64,000 nucleotides of DNA from assembly GCF_000297495.1 (NCBI RefSeq), contig NZ_ALWX01000051.1, forward strand, positions 59,164-123,163, given 5' to 3'. Position numbers and translations under genes: made by a program. Below, in pieces: positions 38,976 to 48,446 of the stretch. Under the pieces are notes generated by a model. That model made no database searches, was not told the origin of the DNA, and was given only the letters and a program-made list of their open reading frames with translations. Origin of the DNA: Janibacter hoylei PVAS-1. GTDB taxonomy: Bacteria > Actinomycetota > Actinomycetes > Actinomycetales > Dermatophilaceae. Position 1 is the first letter of the stretch. Each line of letters opens with the position of its first letter.

Positions 38976-41900
38976 GTGCCCGCTCGATCGACCGCGCTCC
39001 GCGCGGCCCATCTGGCAGCCCTGGCGGTGTTGGCACTCGTCGTCTTCGGCAATGCCTATGGGCACTTTCACACCGACATCAAGCCCGAGGTCTACGTCTC
39101 GCCCGGGCGGATGCTCCAGCAGTACCTCTCCTCCTGGAGCACGACCCCCTACCTCGGCGCGGCCAACTTCAACGTCGGTCTCGTCCCCGTCCTCGTGTGG
39201 ACGGCCCTGCTGCGGCTCGTCGGCTTCTCGCCCGAGCTGACCTTCAAGATCTTCCACTTCGTGCTCTGGGTCATCGGCGCCCGGGGTGCCGGGCGTCTGC
39301 TGCGCGAGCTCGTGCCCAAGGTCTCCCCGTGGTCGGTCTTCGTCACGAGCGTCGTCTTCCTCGCCAACCCCTACGCGGTGACCGGGGGGTCGACCCTGGC
39401 GATCGCGCTGCCGATGTGCCTCCTGCCGTGGATGCTCGTGGCGCTCATCAAGGCACTGCGCGACCCGACGTCATGGGTCTGGCCGGCGTGCGTCGGCCTG
39501 CTCTTCTTCGCGATGAGCGGCATGAACGTCGCTGTCGTCCCGATCTACCAGCTCCTCATGGCCATCCCGGTGGTCCTCGTCCTGCGGCGGGCGTGGTCAC
39601 TGCGTTGGTCGGCGGTCGCCTCCGTCGTGGCGAAGTGCGGTGCCTTCGTCCTCGGTCTGTCGCTCTACTGGCTCGTCCCCTCCTTCGCCGCGCAGGGCAC
39701 CGGGGCCCAGGTCGTGCGGGGCTCGGAGACCCTCGACGGCATCGCCCGCGTCAGCTCCTACCTCGAGGTCCTGCGCGGCCTGGGCATGTGGACCCTCTAC
39801 GGGCGCTCGGACGCCGGGCCGTGGGTGCCCCAGTACGCGATCTACATCACCGCGGCCTTCGTCGTGGTGCTCACGGTCCTGTGGCCGGCGCTGGCCCTCT
39901 GGTCGCTGAGGTGGACTCCGCCGACCGTGACGCGCATCGCGGCCGTGAGCGTCGCGATCGCCGCGGTCATCATGGTCGGGCTCTTCCCCGGCGACCCGTC
40001 GGCGCCCGCTGGGGCCGTCATGGAGTGGGCCTTCGAGCACGTCCCGGGCGCAGTCGCCTTTCGGACGTCCAACAAGATCGGTGCCGTCCTCGCGCTCGCC
40101 TTCGCGCTGACGATCGGTCTGGGGGCCCACCACATCGCCTCCCGGGTCCGCGCGGTGCCTGGACTGCGGCAGCTGTCCGTCGGGGGAGCCTTCGTCCTCG
40201 TCATCGCCTGGGCGGCCCCTGCCTTCACCGGCAACCTCTACATCTCCGAGTTCGACGTCCCGGACTACTGGCACCAGGCGGCGGACCGGGTCAACGAGTC
40301 CTCGAGCGACCACCGGGTGCTCCTGCTGCCGGGGCAGGTGCGTCCCTACTACCGCTGGAGCCAGGAGCGGCCCGACGACGTGAGCAACTCGCTCATCACG
40401 CGCGACACCGTCATCCCCGAGACGACGTCGAGCACCTCGGCAGGGGGTGCCAACTTCCTCAACGCGCTCGACGACACGGTCCAGTCGGAGACCAGCGTCA
40501 ACTCGGCGGTGTCGACCTACGCGCGCTACCTGGGTGTCGACCAGATCCTGCTGCGGCACGACATCGTGTGGGAGGACGCCGGCGGTGCCCGCCCCGGGTC
40601 GACGGCCCGGGTCCTCGCCGGTGACCCCGGCCTCTTCGGCCAGGCCAACTTCGGCGAGTCAGGGCGCAACATCCTGCCCCCGAGCATCGCGCCGGAGGAC
40701 TACCGCGAGAGCCTGCTGCACCCCGTGCAGCTCTACGACGTCGACGAGCCGGTGTCGACGGTCCGGGTCTCGCCCACCAAGGGCTCGCTCCTCGTCGCCG
40801 GGGACGCATGGGCCCTCCCGCCGCTCACCGACGAGGGCCTGCTGCGCGACACCCCGCTCTTCCGCTACACGAGTGATGTCGACGACGACGACTTCGCCAC
40901 CGCGGTGGAGGACGCGGGGCGGATCGTGCTCACCGACACCAACCGGCGCAGGGCATCCATCACCAACCGCCTGACGTCGGGCAACGGACCGCTCCTCACC
41001 GAGGACGAGACACCGGAGCTGACCCGGGCCCTCGGCACGCCGGACGACCAGACGGTCCTCCGACGCTCGGGGATCCTCGCGAAGGCCAGCGAGGAGGGTG
41101 CCACCTTCTTCGAGATGCCCAGTGCCGTCGCCGAAAACGCGGTGGACGGCAATCCGAGCACGTCGTGGATCTTCGGTGACTTCCGCCGGGCCCCCGGCAT
41201 GTCCTTGGATCTGACGCTGCCGCAGTCCGAGCGTCTCGACACCGTGACCATCAGCCAGGCCGACCTCGGCCCGGTGGGCATCGACGAGGTGGAGCTCACG
41301 GCCGGCGGCCGGACCGTGACGGGTCGCTTCCCGGCGAAGGGGGACCTGCAGCTCGACCTCGACGGCGTTGACGCCCGAACCGCCCGGCTGGAGGTCAAGA
41401 GTCTCAAGGGCGATGGCTTCAACCTCGTCGGCATCTCGGAGATCGACCTCGGCACGGACGAGGTCGCCGAGCGCACGGCCCGGCTGCCGCGCAGCCTCGA
41501 CCAGAAGTACAGCCGCCTCACGCCGCGGGAGCGCCAGTCCTTCGGCGAGGTGCCCCTCGACATCTACCTCAACCGGGTGATCAACACCCCCACCGGCCGC
41601 GACGACAGCGAGTCGGACCTGCGTCGGGACTTCACCGTCCCCGACGACCGGCTGATGCAGCTGTCGGCCAAGGTGCGCCTCGGCGACGACTGGGAGGAGG
41701 TCTACGACCGTCTGGGTGGCGTGAGCACGGGGCCCACCTTCCGCTCGGCCAGCGTCTTCTTCAACAACGCCGACCTGCGCGCCTCCCGTGCTGCCGACGA
41801 CGACGCGGAGACGGCGTGGGTCCCCGGGGGCGGGATGGAGGGTGAGTGGTGGGAGGCCACCGCCCCCGACACGACGACCTTCGACGAGGTGCGCATCACG

Positions 41901-43235
41901 CAGGCGGACGGCTTCGGCGCGACGGCCGACGACACCCGCTTCGCGAGCGAGGTCGAGGTGACGGTGGACGGCAAGCCAGCCGGCACCGGCACGGTGCGCC
42001 GTGGCACCTCCACCGTCGCCCTCGACCGTCCGGTCCGTGGCAAGCGCATCCGCGTCGAGGTCACCGACACCCGTGGTGGTGACGAGGCGACCAACGCGCG
42101 CTTCACGACCATCGACGCCGGTCTCGGCCAGGCAGCGCGTACCGGCACAGCCCGCGGGTGCCTCACGGTGGCCACCCTCGACGGCAAGCCGGTGCGCATG
42201 CGGCCCGCGGATGCCTCCGCCGTCGCGGTCTCCGACTCGGTCGGTGCCGCATGGGTCGGCTGCGAGCGACTCGACCTTAGCTGGGGCGAGCACCGGCTGC
42301 GTCCCGTCGACGACGTGACCCTCGACAGCCTCACCATGCGCGACACGTCCGGGCTGAAGACCACGGCTGCCGCATCCGCGCCGACCTCCCAGATCGACCA
42401 GCACGCCGGTGGTGGAGCCACGGTGCGCACGGGTGCCGGCAAGGGGTCCTATGCGGTCGTCCTCGGCCAGGGGTACGACTCGCGGTGGACGGCGACGATG
42501 GACGGCACGGACCTCGGCACGCCGGTGCAGCTCGACGGCTACTCGGTCGGCTGGATCATCGACGACCCGTCGCAGGCGCACGAGATCGAGATCTCCTTCG
42601 CCCCGCAGCGCTCGGCGACCATCGCCCTGCTCGTGTCGACGACTGTGCTCGTCCTCGCCTTCTACCTCGTCGGTGCCCACCTGTGGTCCCTGCGGCAGCG
42701 ACGTCGCGAGGAGGCGGCCGCGGCCCCGACCCCCGAGACGGGCGCGGGCACGGACTTCGCCGACGGTCACGACGACGGCCTCGAGGCGCGCCGCGCGACG
42801 ACGACCACGGAGGTCGTCGCGCCCGAGGAGGACCCGGTCAACGACCCGCTGGCCCGGAGCGCGACCGGGGGCCGGCACGGCCGCCCCCGCCGCCGTGCCC
42901 TCGTCGAGACGCTCGTCGTCCTTGGCTCGGGCCTGCTCGTCGGCTGGCCGGGCCTGCTCGTCGCGGCGATCGCCGTGGCCCTCGTGCGGCTGCGCGGGGT
43001 GCGGGCCGAGCGCCTCATCGACGCCGGCGTGGTCCTCGTCATCGCCGCGGCCCTATGGTTCGTCGTCGGCCCCGGCAACACGGGCGGCGAGGTCAGCGCC
43101 GACGCCATCTCCGCGAGCATGTGGCCGCACCGACTTGCCGGGGGTGGGCTCGTCCTCGCCGTCCTCGGTGGCCTGCTCAGGTCCGAGCAGCAGCTGCAGT
43201 CCCTCACGACCAAGGAGCGTCATGGCCCAGCCTGA
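38976..43235 (+). CDS. AftD/DUF3367-like giant GT-C transferase (copy 1)
   Basis: 1419 residues. The N-terminal membrane region (about 1-420, around eleven helices) resembles alpha-1,3-arabinofuranosyltransferases: the first outer loop FHTDIKPEVYVSPGRML aligns with IQPDTKSDLIISPGRYL of the second copy at 50053. Two discoidin (F5/8C)-like domains follow near residues 705-840 (AVDGNPSTSWIFGDF) and 915-1050 (AADDDAETAWVPGGG), presumably binding glycan outside the cell. More helices lie near 1208-1230 and 1310-1400. GTG 38976 is preferred because GGAGAG precedes it; ATG 38952 is possible. It overlaps the GT2 gene by 14 bases. The sugar donor is unknown. Confidence 0.8.
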   Translation: MPARSTALRAAHLAALAVLALVVFGNAYGHFHTDIKPEVYVSPGRMLQQYLSSWSTTPYLGAANFNVGLVPVLVWTALLRLVGFSPELTFKIFHFVLWVIGARGAGRLLRELVPKVSPWSVFVTSVVFLANPYAVTGGSTLAIALPMCLLPWMLVALIKALRDPTSWVWPACVGLLFFAMSGMNVAVVPIYQLLMAIPVVLVLRRAWSLRWSAVASVVAKCGAFVLGLSLYWLVPSFAAQGTGAQVVRGSETLDGIARVSSYLEVLRGLGMWTLYGRSDAGPWVPQYAIYITAAFVVVLTVLWPALALWSLRWTPPTVTRIAAVSVAIAAVIMVGLFPGDPSAPAGAVMEWAFEHVPGAVAFRTSNKIGAVLALAFALTIGLGAHHIASRVRAVPGLRQLSVGGAFVLVIAWAAPAFTGNLYISEFDVPDYWHQAADRVNESSSDHRVLLLPGQVRPYYRWSQERPDDVSNSLITRDTVIPETTSSTSAGGANFLNALDDTVQSETSVNSAVSTYARYLGVDQILLRHDIVWEDAGGARPGSTARVLAGDPGLFGQANFGESGRNILPPSIAPEDYRESLLHPVQLYDVDEPVSTVRVSPTKGSLLVAGDAWALPPLTDEGLLRDTPLFRYTSDVDDDDFATAVEDAGRIVLTDTNRRRASITNRLTSGNGPLLTEDETPELTRALGTPDDQTVLRRSGILAKASEEGATFFEMPSAVAENAVDGNPSTSWIFGDFRRAPGMSLDLTLPQSERLDTVTISQADLGPVGIDEVELTAGGRTVTGRFPAKGDLQLDLDGVDARTARLEVKSLKGDGFNLVGISEIDLGTDEVAERTARLPRSLDQKYSRLTPRERQSFGEVPLDIYLNRVINTPTGRDDSESDLRRDFTVPDDRLMQLSAKVRLGDDWEEVYDRLGGVSTGPTFRSASVFFNNADLRASRAADDDAETAWVPGGGMEGEWWEATAPDTTTFDEVRITQADGFGATADDTRFASEVEVTVDGKPAGTGTVRRGTSTVALDRPVRGKRIRVEVTDTRGGDEATNARFTTIDAGLGQAARTGTARGCLTVATLDGKPVRMRPADASAVAVSDSVGAAWVGCERLDLSWGEHRLRPVDDVTLDSLTMRDTSGLKTTAAASAPTSQIDQHAGGGATVRTGAGKGSYAVVLGQGYDSRWTATMDGTDLGTPVQLDGYSVGWIIDDPSQAHEIEISFAPQRSATIALLVSTTVLVLAFYLVGAHLWSLRQRRREEAAAAPTPETGAGTDFADGHDDGLEARRATTTTEVVAPEEDPVNDPLARSATGGRHGRPRRRALVETLVVLGSGLLVGWPGLLVAAIAVALVRLRGVRAERLIDAGVVLVIAAALWFVVGPGNTGGEVSADAISASMWPHRLAGGGLVLAVLGGLLRSEQQLQSLTTKERHGPA

Positions 43236-44049
43236 GCCCGACTCGGTGACCGTCGTCGTCCCGACCCGCAACAACATCCGCACGATCGAGGCCTGCCTGC
43301 GCTCGGTGACCGAGCAGACCCACCCGGTCGAGCTCATCGTCGTGGACAACCACAGCACCGACGGCACCCCGGACGTGGCCCGTCGGCTCGCCGACCGGGT
43401 GATCACCGCAGGTCCCGAGCGCTCGGCCCAGCGCAACACCGGCATCGACGCGGCGACGAGCACGTGGGTGCTGTGGCTCGACAGCGACATGATCCTGCCG
43501 CCCCGCGCCGTGGCCCTGGCGCTCGACACGGCCCGGGCCACCGGCGCCACGGGGATCGCCCTGCCGGAGCGCACGATCGGTGAGGGCTTCTGGACGGCCT
43601 GCCGGGCGCTCGAGCGCGAGTGCTACCTCGACGACCCGTGGCTGCACAACCCGCGTCTGGTCCGTCGCGACTACCTCCTCGGTGACGGGGCCTTCCACAC
43701 CGACATGTCCGGCCCGGAGGACGCGGACCTGCGGATGAAGATGCGCGCCTCCGGCGCCGGCATCGAGCTGGCGCCGATCATCATCGACCACGACGAGGGC
43801 CGGCTCACCGTCCGTGACGTGCTGAGCAAGCGCTACTACTACGGCCGCAGCATCCCCGCCTTCGCCGCCGAGCACGACGGTGCCGTCGGGGCCCAGGGCA
43901 AGGCGGTCCTGCGCTCCTACGCGCGCAACCACCGCCGCCTGCTCAAGGACCCGGCCCACGCCGTCGGCATGGTGGCCCTGCGCGCCCTCGAGGCCGGCGG
44001 ATATGCCCTGGGTGCTCGTCGCGGACGCAAGGACCGGGCGCAGTCGTGA
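43222..44049 (+). CDS. Family 2 glycosyltransferase
   Basis: 275 residues, GT-A fold, no membrane helix. Nucleotide-sugar site: TVVVPTRNNIRTIEACLRSV and VIVDNHSTDGTP-like VVDNHSTDG. The metal-binding LWLDSDMILP is the DxD equivalent. RSAQRNTGID is a family hallmark. ATG 43222 has AAGGAG 7 bases upstream. Overlaps the giant transferase before it and the GT4 gene after it, so it belongs to the same operon. Substrate unknown. Confidence 0.9.
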   Translation: MAQPEPDSVTVVVPTRNNIRTIEACLRSVTEQTHPVELIVVDNHSTDGTPDVARRLADRVITAGPERSAQRNTGIDAATSTWVLWLDSDMILPPRAVALALDTARATGATGIALPERTIGEGFWTACRALERECYLDDPWLHNPRLVRRDYLLGDGAFHTDMSGPEDADLRMKMRASGAGIELAPIIIDHDEGRLTVRDVLSKRYYYGRSIPAFAAEHDGAVGAQGKAVLRSYARNHRRLLKDPAHAVGMVALRALEAGGYALGARRGRKDRAQS

Positions 44050-45155
44050 CCGACGACCTGCGCCGCATGCTGTGGGTCTCACTCCCGGACCAGCGGGCCC
44101 GGCGCGAGCTGTACTGGATGTCCCGGATGCCCGGGACCCGGGTGCGCGCCATGGCCCAGCAGGAGCCGGTGGGGGACCTCGACTGGATCCCGAGCACCTA
44201 CGCGCGACCGATCAAGCGCTTCATCGAGGCCGGTGCCTTGGCGTGGGTCCGCGGCCTCGACGAGCAGGACCCGGCGGAGTACGACTGGGTGACCTCGCTC
44301 GAGCTGTGCTCCCTCGTCACGGGGCAGGCCTCGCGGTGGCGGCGGGCCGCCCGGGCCGGCGGTGCCCGTCGGCCGCTGCAGGCGGTCATCACCTGGGAAA
44401 ACCTGCCGGACCAGCCCTTGTACAAGGTGCCGCCCTACCGGCAGGCCCTGAACTCCTGCCGTGACGCCGACCTGCTGCTGTGCATGGTCGACGCCGCGCG
44501 GGACCACCTGCTGGCCAATGGCTTCGACGACGAGCTGATCCGGGTCGTCAAGCCGGGCGTCGACACCGAGCTCTTCCACCCCGCCGCCGAGCCGGTCACC
44601 GACCCCGTCGTCGTCTTCGCCTCACCGCTGGCCGACAACAAGGGGATCGACCGGGTCCTCGAGGCGATGACCCTCGTGCGCCGCGAGATCCCCGAGGCCC
44701 GCCTGCGGGTGGCGGGGCGTGGCCCGCTCGAGCCCATGGTCCGCGCCGCCGCCCACGACCCGGCCCGGGGCGTCGAGCTCGTCGGCTCGCTCGACACGGC
44801 GGGCGTCGCCGACCTCATGCGCAGCGCAGCGGTCTTCACCACGGCTCCGCGGCCCACGTGGAAGTGGACCGAGCAGCTCGGCCTGGCCTACCTCGAGGCC
44901 CTCGCCTGCGGCCTGCCCGTCGTCACGACGCGCTGCGGGACCAACGACGAGGCCGTCCAGCCGCCCAACCGGCTCGTCGAGGACTCGGCCGAGGCCCTGG
45001 CCGACTCCCTCCTGCACTTCCTGCGGGACCCGGGGTTGCGGGCCGACGTCGGCCGGGCCAACCGGCAGCACGCCCTGACCCACCACGACCTGCCGACGCA
45101 GTGCGTCGCGATGGGGCAGGCCTTCGCCGAGGTCGAGTCCCTCCACCGGGCCTGA
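44046..45155 (+). CDS. Family 4 glycosyltransferase
   Basis: 369 residues, GT-B fold. The C-terminal nucleotide-binding half shows FASPLADNKGIDRVLEAM, RVAGRGPLEPMV, and the EQLGLAYLEALACGLPVVTTRCGTNDE region with the donor-binding Glu. The N-terminal acceptor half is less conserved. GTG overlaps the GT2 stop (GTGA). A GT-C-like gene starts 1 base after its stop. Resembles the Rv0225-type transferase in position beside an aftD-like locus (inference). Confidence 0.88.
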   Translation: MTDDLRRMLWVSLPDQRARRELYWMSRMPGTRVRAMAQQEPVGDLDWIPSTYARPIKRFIEAGALAWVRGLDEQDPAEYDWVTSLELCSLVTGQASRWRRAARAGGARRPLQAVITWENLPDQPLYKVPPYRQALNSCRDADLLLCMVDAARDHLLANGFDDELIRVVKPGVDTELFHPAAEPVTDPVVVFASPLADNKGIDRVLEAMTLVRREIPEARLRVAGRGPLEPMVRAAAHDPARGVELVGSLDTAGVADLMRSAAVFTTAPRPTWKWTEQLGLAYLEALACGLPVVTTRCGTNDEAVQPPNRLVEDSAEALADSLLHFLRDPGLRADVGRANRQHALTHHDLPTQCVAMGQAFAEVESLHRA

Positions 45156-45156
45156 C

Positions 45157-46836
45157 GTGACGGCGACGAAGGGGGCCCGCCGTACGGTCGTCGTCGGGTC
45201 GCTCGTGGGCACCCTCGTCGGCCTCGTCGTCCTCGGCCCGGCGCTCGCGCCCGGCTACACGCTCCACTACGACCTCGTCTTCGTGCCGGATCTGCCGCTG
45301 TCCGCCCGCACCCTCGGGACCGACGGCAGCGTGCCGCGTGCGGTCCCCAATGACCTCGTCGTCGCCCTCCTCGGCACGGTGCTGCCGGGGTGGCTCGTGC
45401 ACAAGCTCGTCCTGCTCGGGTGCTTCGTCGTCGGCGGAGCCGGCGCGGGTGCCCTCGCGCGGACGCTGCCGGGCGCTGCCGCCGGTGCGGTGCTGCTCAC
45501 CTGGAACCCGTGGGTGGGGGAGCGCCTGGGGATCGGGCACTGGGGTTACCTCATCGGCTACGCGGTGCTGCCGTGGGTCCTCGTCGCCGCCACGGGCCCT
45601 AGATCTCCGCGTCGTCGAGCACTGCTCGTCGCCGCGCTGACCGTGGCCGCGCTCGGTGGCTCGACACCCGGGGTCATCGCCACGCTGCTCGCCGCCGTCG
45701 CGGTGCTCGTCGCCGACGGCTCGCTCCGCGAGCGCGCGCACAGCCTGGCCCTCGTCGTCGGGGTCGCGCTGCTGGCCAACGCAGCCTGGTGGTGGCCCTT
45801 CCTGCGCACCGCGTCCAGAGCCGCCGATCCCGGCGGGGCGACCGCCTTCGCCGCAGCGGCGGACACCCCCTTCGGCATCCTGGGGTCGCTCGTGCTCGGC
45901 GGGGGCCTGTGGAACGACCGGACGTGGTTCGTCGAGCGCTCGGCATGGCCCGCGTCAGCAGCGGCGCTCGTGGCCGTTGTCGTGGTCCTCGGGCTCTCGT
46001 GGTCCCGGCGCGAGTGGTGGCGGGACCCTCGCACGCGGGCCGCGACCGTCGCCGGGGTGGTCGGCCTCGTGCTCGCCGCGCTCGCCGCGCTGCCCGGAGG
46101 GAGGTCCCTGCTCGAGGCGGTCGTCACCGGGGTGCCCGGTGGCGGCCTGCTGCGCGACGGGCAGAAGTTCGCCGCGCTGTGGGCTCTGCTCCTCGTCGTG
46201 GCCCTCACCCACCTCGTCGACCGGATGGCCAGCGTCTCGTTGCCCGTGCCCCTGCTCCTCGTCGCGATCGCGTGGCCGGTGGCCACGCTCCCTACGCTCG
46301 CCTGGGGGCACTCGGGGGCGTGGGGGAGCGTCGAGTACCCGGCCGAGCTGCGCGACGTGAGCACACGTCTGGCCGCGAGCGGCGAGCCGGTGGCGGTCTT
46401 CCCGTGGTCCACCTACCGGCGGTACGCGTGGAACGACGATCGCGTGGTCCTCGACCCGTGGAACCGGCTGCTGCCGCAGACCGTCGTCTCCGACGACCGG
46501 CTGCCGCTGCGCGACCGCACGGTGGCGGGGGAGGACCGGGCGAGCGACGAGGTCACCCGGGCACTTGCGCAGGACCCGGCCGACGTCGTGCCGGTGCTCC
46601 GGGCCCTCGGGGTGCGGTGGGTCGTCGTGCAGACCGATCAGCCCAGCCCTGCCGGGAGCGTGCCCGACCTCGACGGTGTCCCCGTGCAGCGGGTGGGTGA
46701 TCTGCGGGTCGCCGACCTGGGGGCGCCCCAGCAGGTCGACGTCGAGCCGGATCGCCTGAGGGGCCTCGGTCTCGTCGGGACCGGTCTGGCCGTCGTGCTC
46801 GCTCTCGGCCTCGTCGTGCGCCACCGCCGCACGTGA
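45157..46836 (+). CDS. Polytopic GT-C-like membrane protein, unknown
   Basis: 559 residues with about ten helices and a C-terminal soluble part (about 395-530) followed by one last helix. The first outer loop (GYTLHYDLVFVPDLPLSAR) has the acidic residues expected of a GT-C transferase. Later ALLANAAWWWPFLRTA and LRDGQKFAALWALLL resemble mycobacterial Rv0226c-type membrane proteins, but this is a weak comparison. GTG start immediately after the GT4 gene; last large gene of this operon before the DUF2613-like peptide. Confidence 0.6.
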   Translation: MTATKGARRTVVVGSLVGTLVGLVVLGPALAPGYTLHYDLVFVPDLPLSARTLGTDGSVPRAVPNDLVVALLGTVLPGWLVHKLVLLGCFVVGGAGAGALARTLPGAAAGAVLLTWNPWVGERLGIGHWGYLIGYAVLPWVLVAATGPRSPRRRALLVAALTVAALGGSTPGVIATLLAAVAVLVADGSLRERAHSLALVVGVALLANAAWWWPFLRTASRAADPGGATAFAAAADTPFGILGSLVLGGGLWNDRTWFVERSAWPASAAALVAVVVVLGLSWSRREWWRDPRTRAATVAGVVGLVLAALAALPGGRSLLEAVVTGVPGGGLLRDGQKFAALWALLLVVALTHLVDRMASVSLPVPLLLVAIAWPVATLPTLAWGHSGAWGSVEYPAELRDVSTRLAASGEPVAVFPWSTYRRYAWNDDRVVLDPWNRLLPQTVVSDDRLPLRDRTVAGEDRASDEVTRALAQDPADVVPVLRALGVRWVVVQTDQPSPAGSVPDLDGVPVQRVGDLRVADLGAPQQVDVEPDRLRGLGLVGTGLAVVLALGLVVRHRRT

Positions 46837-46882
46837 GACGTGGACGACACCCCGCACGGACTCGCCTCAAGTGACCGGCCGG

Positions 46883-46888
46883 TATACA
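46883..46888 (+). promoter_or_regulatory. Possible -10 box of the small peptide gene
   Basis: TATACA, close to the sigma-70 consensus, lies 38 bases before the start, leaving a leader with a good Shine-Dalgarno, unlike the leaderless genes here. Confidence 0.5.
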
Positions 46889-46925
46889 GTGGTGCGAAAG
46901 ACATCTGCTCACGGAGGGCTACCCA

Positions 46926-47078
46926 GTGAACAACGGCTCGAAGAAGATCGCCTACAACGTCGGCGGGACCGTCCTCGGCGCGCTCCTTGCGGCTCTTGCC
47001 ATCTTTGGCATCGTCCAGGTCCAGAGCAGCGCCTCGATGCCGCAGGAAAACCAGCAGGTCATCAACTACAACAGCTGA
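46926..47078 (+). CDS. DUF2613-like small membrane peptide
   Basis: 50 residues: a short basic N-terminus (NNGSKKIAYNVGG), one hydrophobic helix (about residues 12-32, VLGALLAALAIFGIVQ), and a polar tail ending QQVINYNS. GTG preceded by GGAGG at 9 bases and by a good -10 box. Size, topology and position beside AftD-type genes match the DUF2613 family (Rv0236A next to aftD in mycobacteria). Too short for a default ORF cutoff. Followed by a strong bidirectional terminator. Possibly a subunit or stabiliser of the transferases (inference). Confidence 0.72.
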   Translation: MNNGSKKIAYNVGGTVLGALLAALAIFGIVQVQSSASMPQENQQVINYNS

Positions 47079-47090
47079 GCCAGCGCTCGC

Positions 47091-47133
47091 ACGAAGGGGG
47101 GCCCGCACCGATCCGGTGCGGGCCCCCCTTCGT
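47091..47133. terminator. Bidirectional terminator between convergent genes
   Basis: Perfect 20-bp stem (47091-47110 with 47114-47133) and a 3-base loop, between the small peptide gene and the minus-strand GT4 gene. Outer stem ACGAAGGGGGG/CCCCCCTTCGT. Confidence 0.85.
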
Positions 47134-47152
47134 CGTGCCCGGGCAGGGCCTG

Positions 47153-48391
47153 TCAGGACGCGACGGCCTCCAGCTCGGGCGTGGCCTGCTCGTCGACCGG
47201 GCGCGAGGCGATGAGGGCGTCGAGGTCGATGACGTCGTCCCGGTAGCGGTCGGTCAGACCGAGCACGGAGCGCACGACGGACTCGAGCCGGTGGCCGGCG
47301 CGGACCCAGTCGAAGGAGCTCGCGTACAGGCGTGCCGTGCGACCCAGGGTGCGCCGCAGCCGGGCGTCGTCGACGAGGGTGATGACGTGCTCCTCGAAGT
47401 CCTCGACGGAGTCGGCGAGCAACCCGGTGCGACCGTGGACGATCGACTCGCTCGGGCCCCCGGCGAAGCTGTAGGCCACGGCCGGTGTCGCGTGCAGGCC
47501 GGCCTCGACGATCGTCAGGCCCCACCCCTCCTTGTGCGAGGGCATGACGACGACCCAAGCGCGGGCGAGGAGCTCGTGCTTGCGCGACTCCTCGACGAAG
47601 CCGTGCAGGTGGACGCGGTCGCTCACCCCGCGGGCGCGGGCGTGCTCGGCGATCTCGGCCTCCCAGTAGCCGCCGCCGACGACGTGCAGCTCGAGGTCGG
47701 GGTGCGTCTCGGCCCGGGAGGCGAGGATGTCGACGGCCTGCTCGACGTGCTTGTGCGGCACGAGCCGGCCGAGGAAGAGCATCGTCGGCACCTCGGTGCG
47801 CTCGAGGCGCGCGTAGGTGTCGAGGTCGCGTGGCCGGTCGTTGCCGGAGTAGACGAGGTCGACGCGCGCGGGGTCCACGCCGAGGGTGGCGAGCTCGTCG
47901 CGGGTCGACTTCGAGACCGTGACGTAGCGGCTGCGCCGGTAGACGAAGGGGGCCACCCGCGACTCGAGGAACCAGCCGAGGCGCGCGACCTTGGCACCGA
48001 AGACGGCGTCCCACTGGTCGCGGTGGACGTGGTGGACGATGTTGACGACCGGCACCCTGGTGACGAGGGGGGCCCAGAAGGGCACGCCGTTTTGCACGTC
48101 GAGGATGACGTCGTAGTCACGGCCGTGTCGCAGGACGTGCCACATGCCGTGGAGGTAGACGCTGAACTTCGAGCCGCGGCGCACGACGTCGACGTCGCCG
48201 TGCCGGGTGCGGGGGCTGGCCCCCGGGAAGGACGCTGTGAAGATGGTCACCTGGTGACCGAGGTCGGTGAGGACCTCGGACGTCCGCTCGGTGAAGGTCT
48301 CTGCCCCGCCGGCCTCCGGGTTCTCCCGGTCACGCCAAGACAGGTAGAGCACCCGAAGACGGTCCTTCGGGGTGGCCACGCTGCGCGTCAT
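47153..48391 (-). CDS. Family 4 glycosyltransferase
   Basis: 412 residues, GT-B fold. N-terminal domain VLYLSWRDRENPEAGGAETF is the hallmark of a branch of GT4 enzymes found near aftD loci. Donor site: LFLGRLVPHKHVEQAV, VVGGGYWEAEIAEH and MPSHKEGWGLTIVEAGLHATPAVAYSFAG-type segment with its Glu. ATG 48391 has GAGGAGAG upstream; the frame is open to 48427. Divergent from the methyltransferase at 48447. Probably works on the same envelope glycan. Confidence 0.88.
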   Translation of the reverse strand: MTRSVATPKDRLRVLYLSWRDRENPEAGGAETFTERTSEVLTDLGHQVTIFTASFPGASPRTRHGDVDVVRRGSKFSVYLHGMWHVLRHGRDYDVILDVQNGVPFWAPLVTRVPVVNIVHHVHRDQWDAVFGAKVARLGWFLESRVAPFVYRRSRYVTVSKSTRDELATLGVDPARVDLVYSGNDRPRDLDTYARLERTEVPTMLFLGRLVPHKHVEQAVDILASRAETHPDLELHVVGGGYWEAEIAEHARARGVSDRVHLHGFVEESRKHELLARAWVVVMPSHKEGWGLTIVEAGLHATPAVAYSFAGGPSESIVHGRTGLLADSVEDFEEHVITLVDDARLRRTLGRTARLYASSFDWVRAGHRLESVVRSVLGLTDRYRDDVIDLDALIASRPVDEQATPELEAVAS

Positions 48392-48434
48392 CGTCTCTCC
48401 TCGTCGGCCGCGTGGAACCCGCGGCACCGACGGA

Positions 48435-48440
48435 TAGGCT
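48435..48440 (+). promoter_or_regulatory. -10 box, probably leaderless gene at 48447
   Basis: TAGGCT ends 6 bases before the GTG at 48447. Confidence 0.55.
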
Positions 48441-48446
48441 AACGCT

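Noticed and set aside
40659..42878. 739-residue minus-strand frame within the first AftD-like gene
   Set aside because: Shadow frame; the plus-strand protein has discoidin repeats and membrane helices aligned with a paralog.
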